This document shows, piece after piece, positions 63,232 to 64,000 of a DNA stretch of 64,000 nt (its first letter is position 1; each line of letters begins with the position of its first letter). The position numbers were made by a program, and so were the translations under genes. The notes under the pieces were generated by a model. The model made no database searches, was not told the origin of the DNA, and saw nothing but the letters and a program-made list of their open reading frames with translations. The stretch is from Pseudoalteromonas sp. EB27 (GTDB lineage: Bacteria; Pseudomonadota; Gammaproteobacteria; Enterobacterales; Alteromonadaceae), in assembly GCF_001974875.1 (NCBI RefSeq), contig NZ_MTQD01000003.1, forward strand, positions 124,001-188,000. The letters run 5' to 3'.

Positions 63232-64000
63232 ATGTATAAAAAGCTCTCTTTTTCATTATTACTGTGCCTATTTTTAGCTGCATGTTCAAAGCAGCCTCAA
63301 TCTTATGAGTCATTTGAAGATGCGCAAGTCGCTTTAAAAACTTTAAACATGGCACTTGTACAACCAGGCGCTAAAAAAACCGATAGAATTACTAAAGAGC
63401 AATTGGTGTTCTCTGATGCATATTTAGCTAAACGTCATACTATTTATCAGAACTTAATGGGTATGGACCTTAATCTCAATCAAATTGCACAAGTAAACTA
63501 TTTGGTTATTGCAGAGCGTTTTCCTGAGCGCTATTTTAATTGGCCGGCTCAAGTCGATGTATTAAAAAACATGCTTGCTTTCGAGGACTCAAAAAGTACA
63601 CCTGATAATGTTATTACTTGGCTTAAGTTAACCCAAGATACGCTAGACAGTGCAAAACAAAGCAATTTAAAGCTGAATAAAATTGAGCTCACATTATTAC
63701 AAAGCTATGTATTGAGTGCTATAGGAAGTAATGATGCTCAACCAGCACTTAAGAGTCATATAAGAGCTTTTAGCGATTATTTAGCTAGTTATAAGCCCAG
63801 AGGCAGTGTTGGTTTAAGAGGGCTTCCAAATGGAACACAGTGGTATCAGAGCAAGCTTAATTACTTCAGTGGCGAAGTACACTCACCGCTAGAATGGGTT
63901 ACTCTTCTTAATGAAAAAATAAAAGTATCAGAGCATGTAGTATTCGATAGCAAATTGTCTACCTCTCATCAAACATCATTTGTAGTAAAGTATCTCTCGG
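63232..64000 (+). CDS. Lipoprotein, possibly DUF885-like (N-terminal part)
   Basis: Open frame from an ATG at 63232 to the window edge, 256 codons. MYKKLSFSLLLCLFLAACSKQPQ is a lipoprotein signal with lipobox LAAC, so the mature protein is lipid-anchored. The visible part is helical; VGLRGLPNGTQWYQSKLNYFSGEVHSPLEWVTLLNEKI recalls the GLxxLPxGxxxY segment of DUF885 peptidase-like proteins. The diagnostic C-terminal half, with any HExxH zinc site, is outside the window. Confidence 0.6.
   Translation, partial: MYKKLSFSLLLCLFLAACSKQPQSYESFEDAQVALKTLNMALVQPGAKKTDRITKEQLVFSDAYLAKRHTIYQNLMGMDLNLNQIAQVNYLVIAERFPERYFNWPAQVDVLKNMLAFEDSKSTPDNVITWLKLTQDTLDSAKQSNLKLNKIELTLLQSYVLSAIGSNDAQPALKSHIRAFSDYLASYKPRGSVGLRGLPNGTQWYQSKLNYFSGEVHSPLEWVTLLNEKIKVSEHVVFDSKLSTSHQTSFVVKYLS

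Overview
The window is a contiguous stretch of chromosome from a marine gammaproteobacterium of the order Alteromonadales, most likely Pseudoalteromonas. The grounds are low GC content, Vibrio/Shewanella/Alteromonas-like gene order (arsC-wrbA-DUF2069 beside bepA and perM; DUF3450-ttpC-exbB2-exbD2-tonB2-TPR), a SapC-family gene, and many c-di-GMP proteins. The assignment comes from protein resemblance and synteny only. No prophage, complete insertion sequence, CRISPR array or rRNA operon was seen; the only RNA genes recognised with confidence are two identical tRNA-Tyr copies.

Layout. 1-7.8 kb: divergent outer-membrane lipid genes (PagL-like deacylase, lone MlaC-like protein), an ankyrin/membrane protein, the leftward arsC-wrbA-DUF2069 set, the periplasmic protease bepA with an unrecognised upstream partner, and a rightward TusA-like/perM pair. 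7.9-10.2 kb: a large three-domain sulfur protein (cysteine desulfurase + metallo-beta-lactamase/persulfide dioxygenase-like + rhodanese). 10.5-14.7 kb: upper carbon metabolism (pgi, zwf, pgl) with a LacI-type operator-like palindrome before pgi and a strong RNA hairpin between pgi and zwf. 15-24 kb: SapC-family protein, isoaspartyl peptidase, hrpA, a receiver + PilZ pair, rlmI, HD hydrolase, VOC protein. 24-28.4 kb: a leftward pair of MHYT hybrid histidine kinase and REC-HD-GYP regulator. 28.7-33.8 kb: YgjP-like metallopeptidase, a 12-copy 8-bp repeat, two tRNA-Tyr genes, small conserved proteins, a REC-GGDEF diguanylate cyclase, ychJ, a SulA-like gene with LexA-box-like sites, a Sel1-repeat protein. 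33.8-45.9 kb: NCS2 purine permease, cysB, sdaA, Nudix hydrolase, pabB, class I fumarase, leucine dehydrogenase-type enzyme whose 3' end and terminator are tandemly duplicated, CAT-family acetyltransferase, mtfA. 46-56.5 kb: secreted TolB-propeller/amidohydrolase, Nif3/YbgI, elyC, metR, a GAF-GAF-GGDEF-EAL protein, pyrC. 56.9-64 kb: a cold-shock gene, a 1.1-kb non-coding stretch with a MITE-like element, then an accessory TonB energy-transduction operon and a truncated lipoprotein.

How it fits together. Most of the window is core metabolism and envelope maintenance. Regulation is notable for cyclic-di-GMP: one HD-GYP protein, one GGDEF cyclase, one GGDEF-EAL protein and one PilZ protein lie within 34 kb. 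The most unusual protein is the three-domain sulfur enzyme; the most unusual DNA features are the 128-bp tandem duplication, the GAATATAG repeat, the LexA half-site cluster around the sulA-like gene, a possible sRNA beside metR, and the structured pgi-zwf spacer. No obviously new multi-gene defence or biosynthetic system is present.
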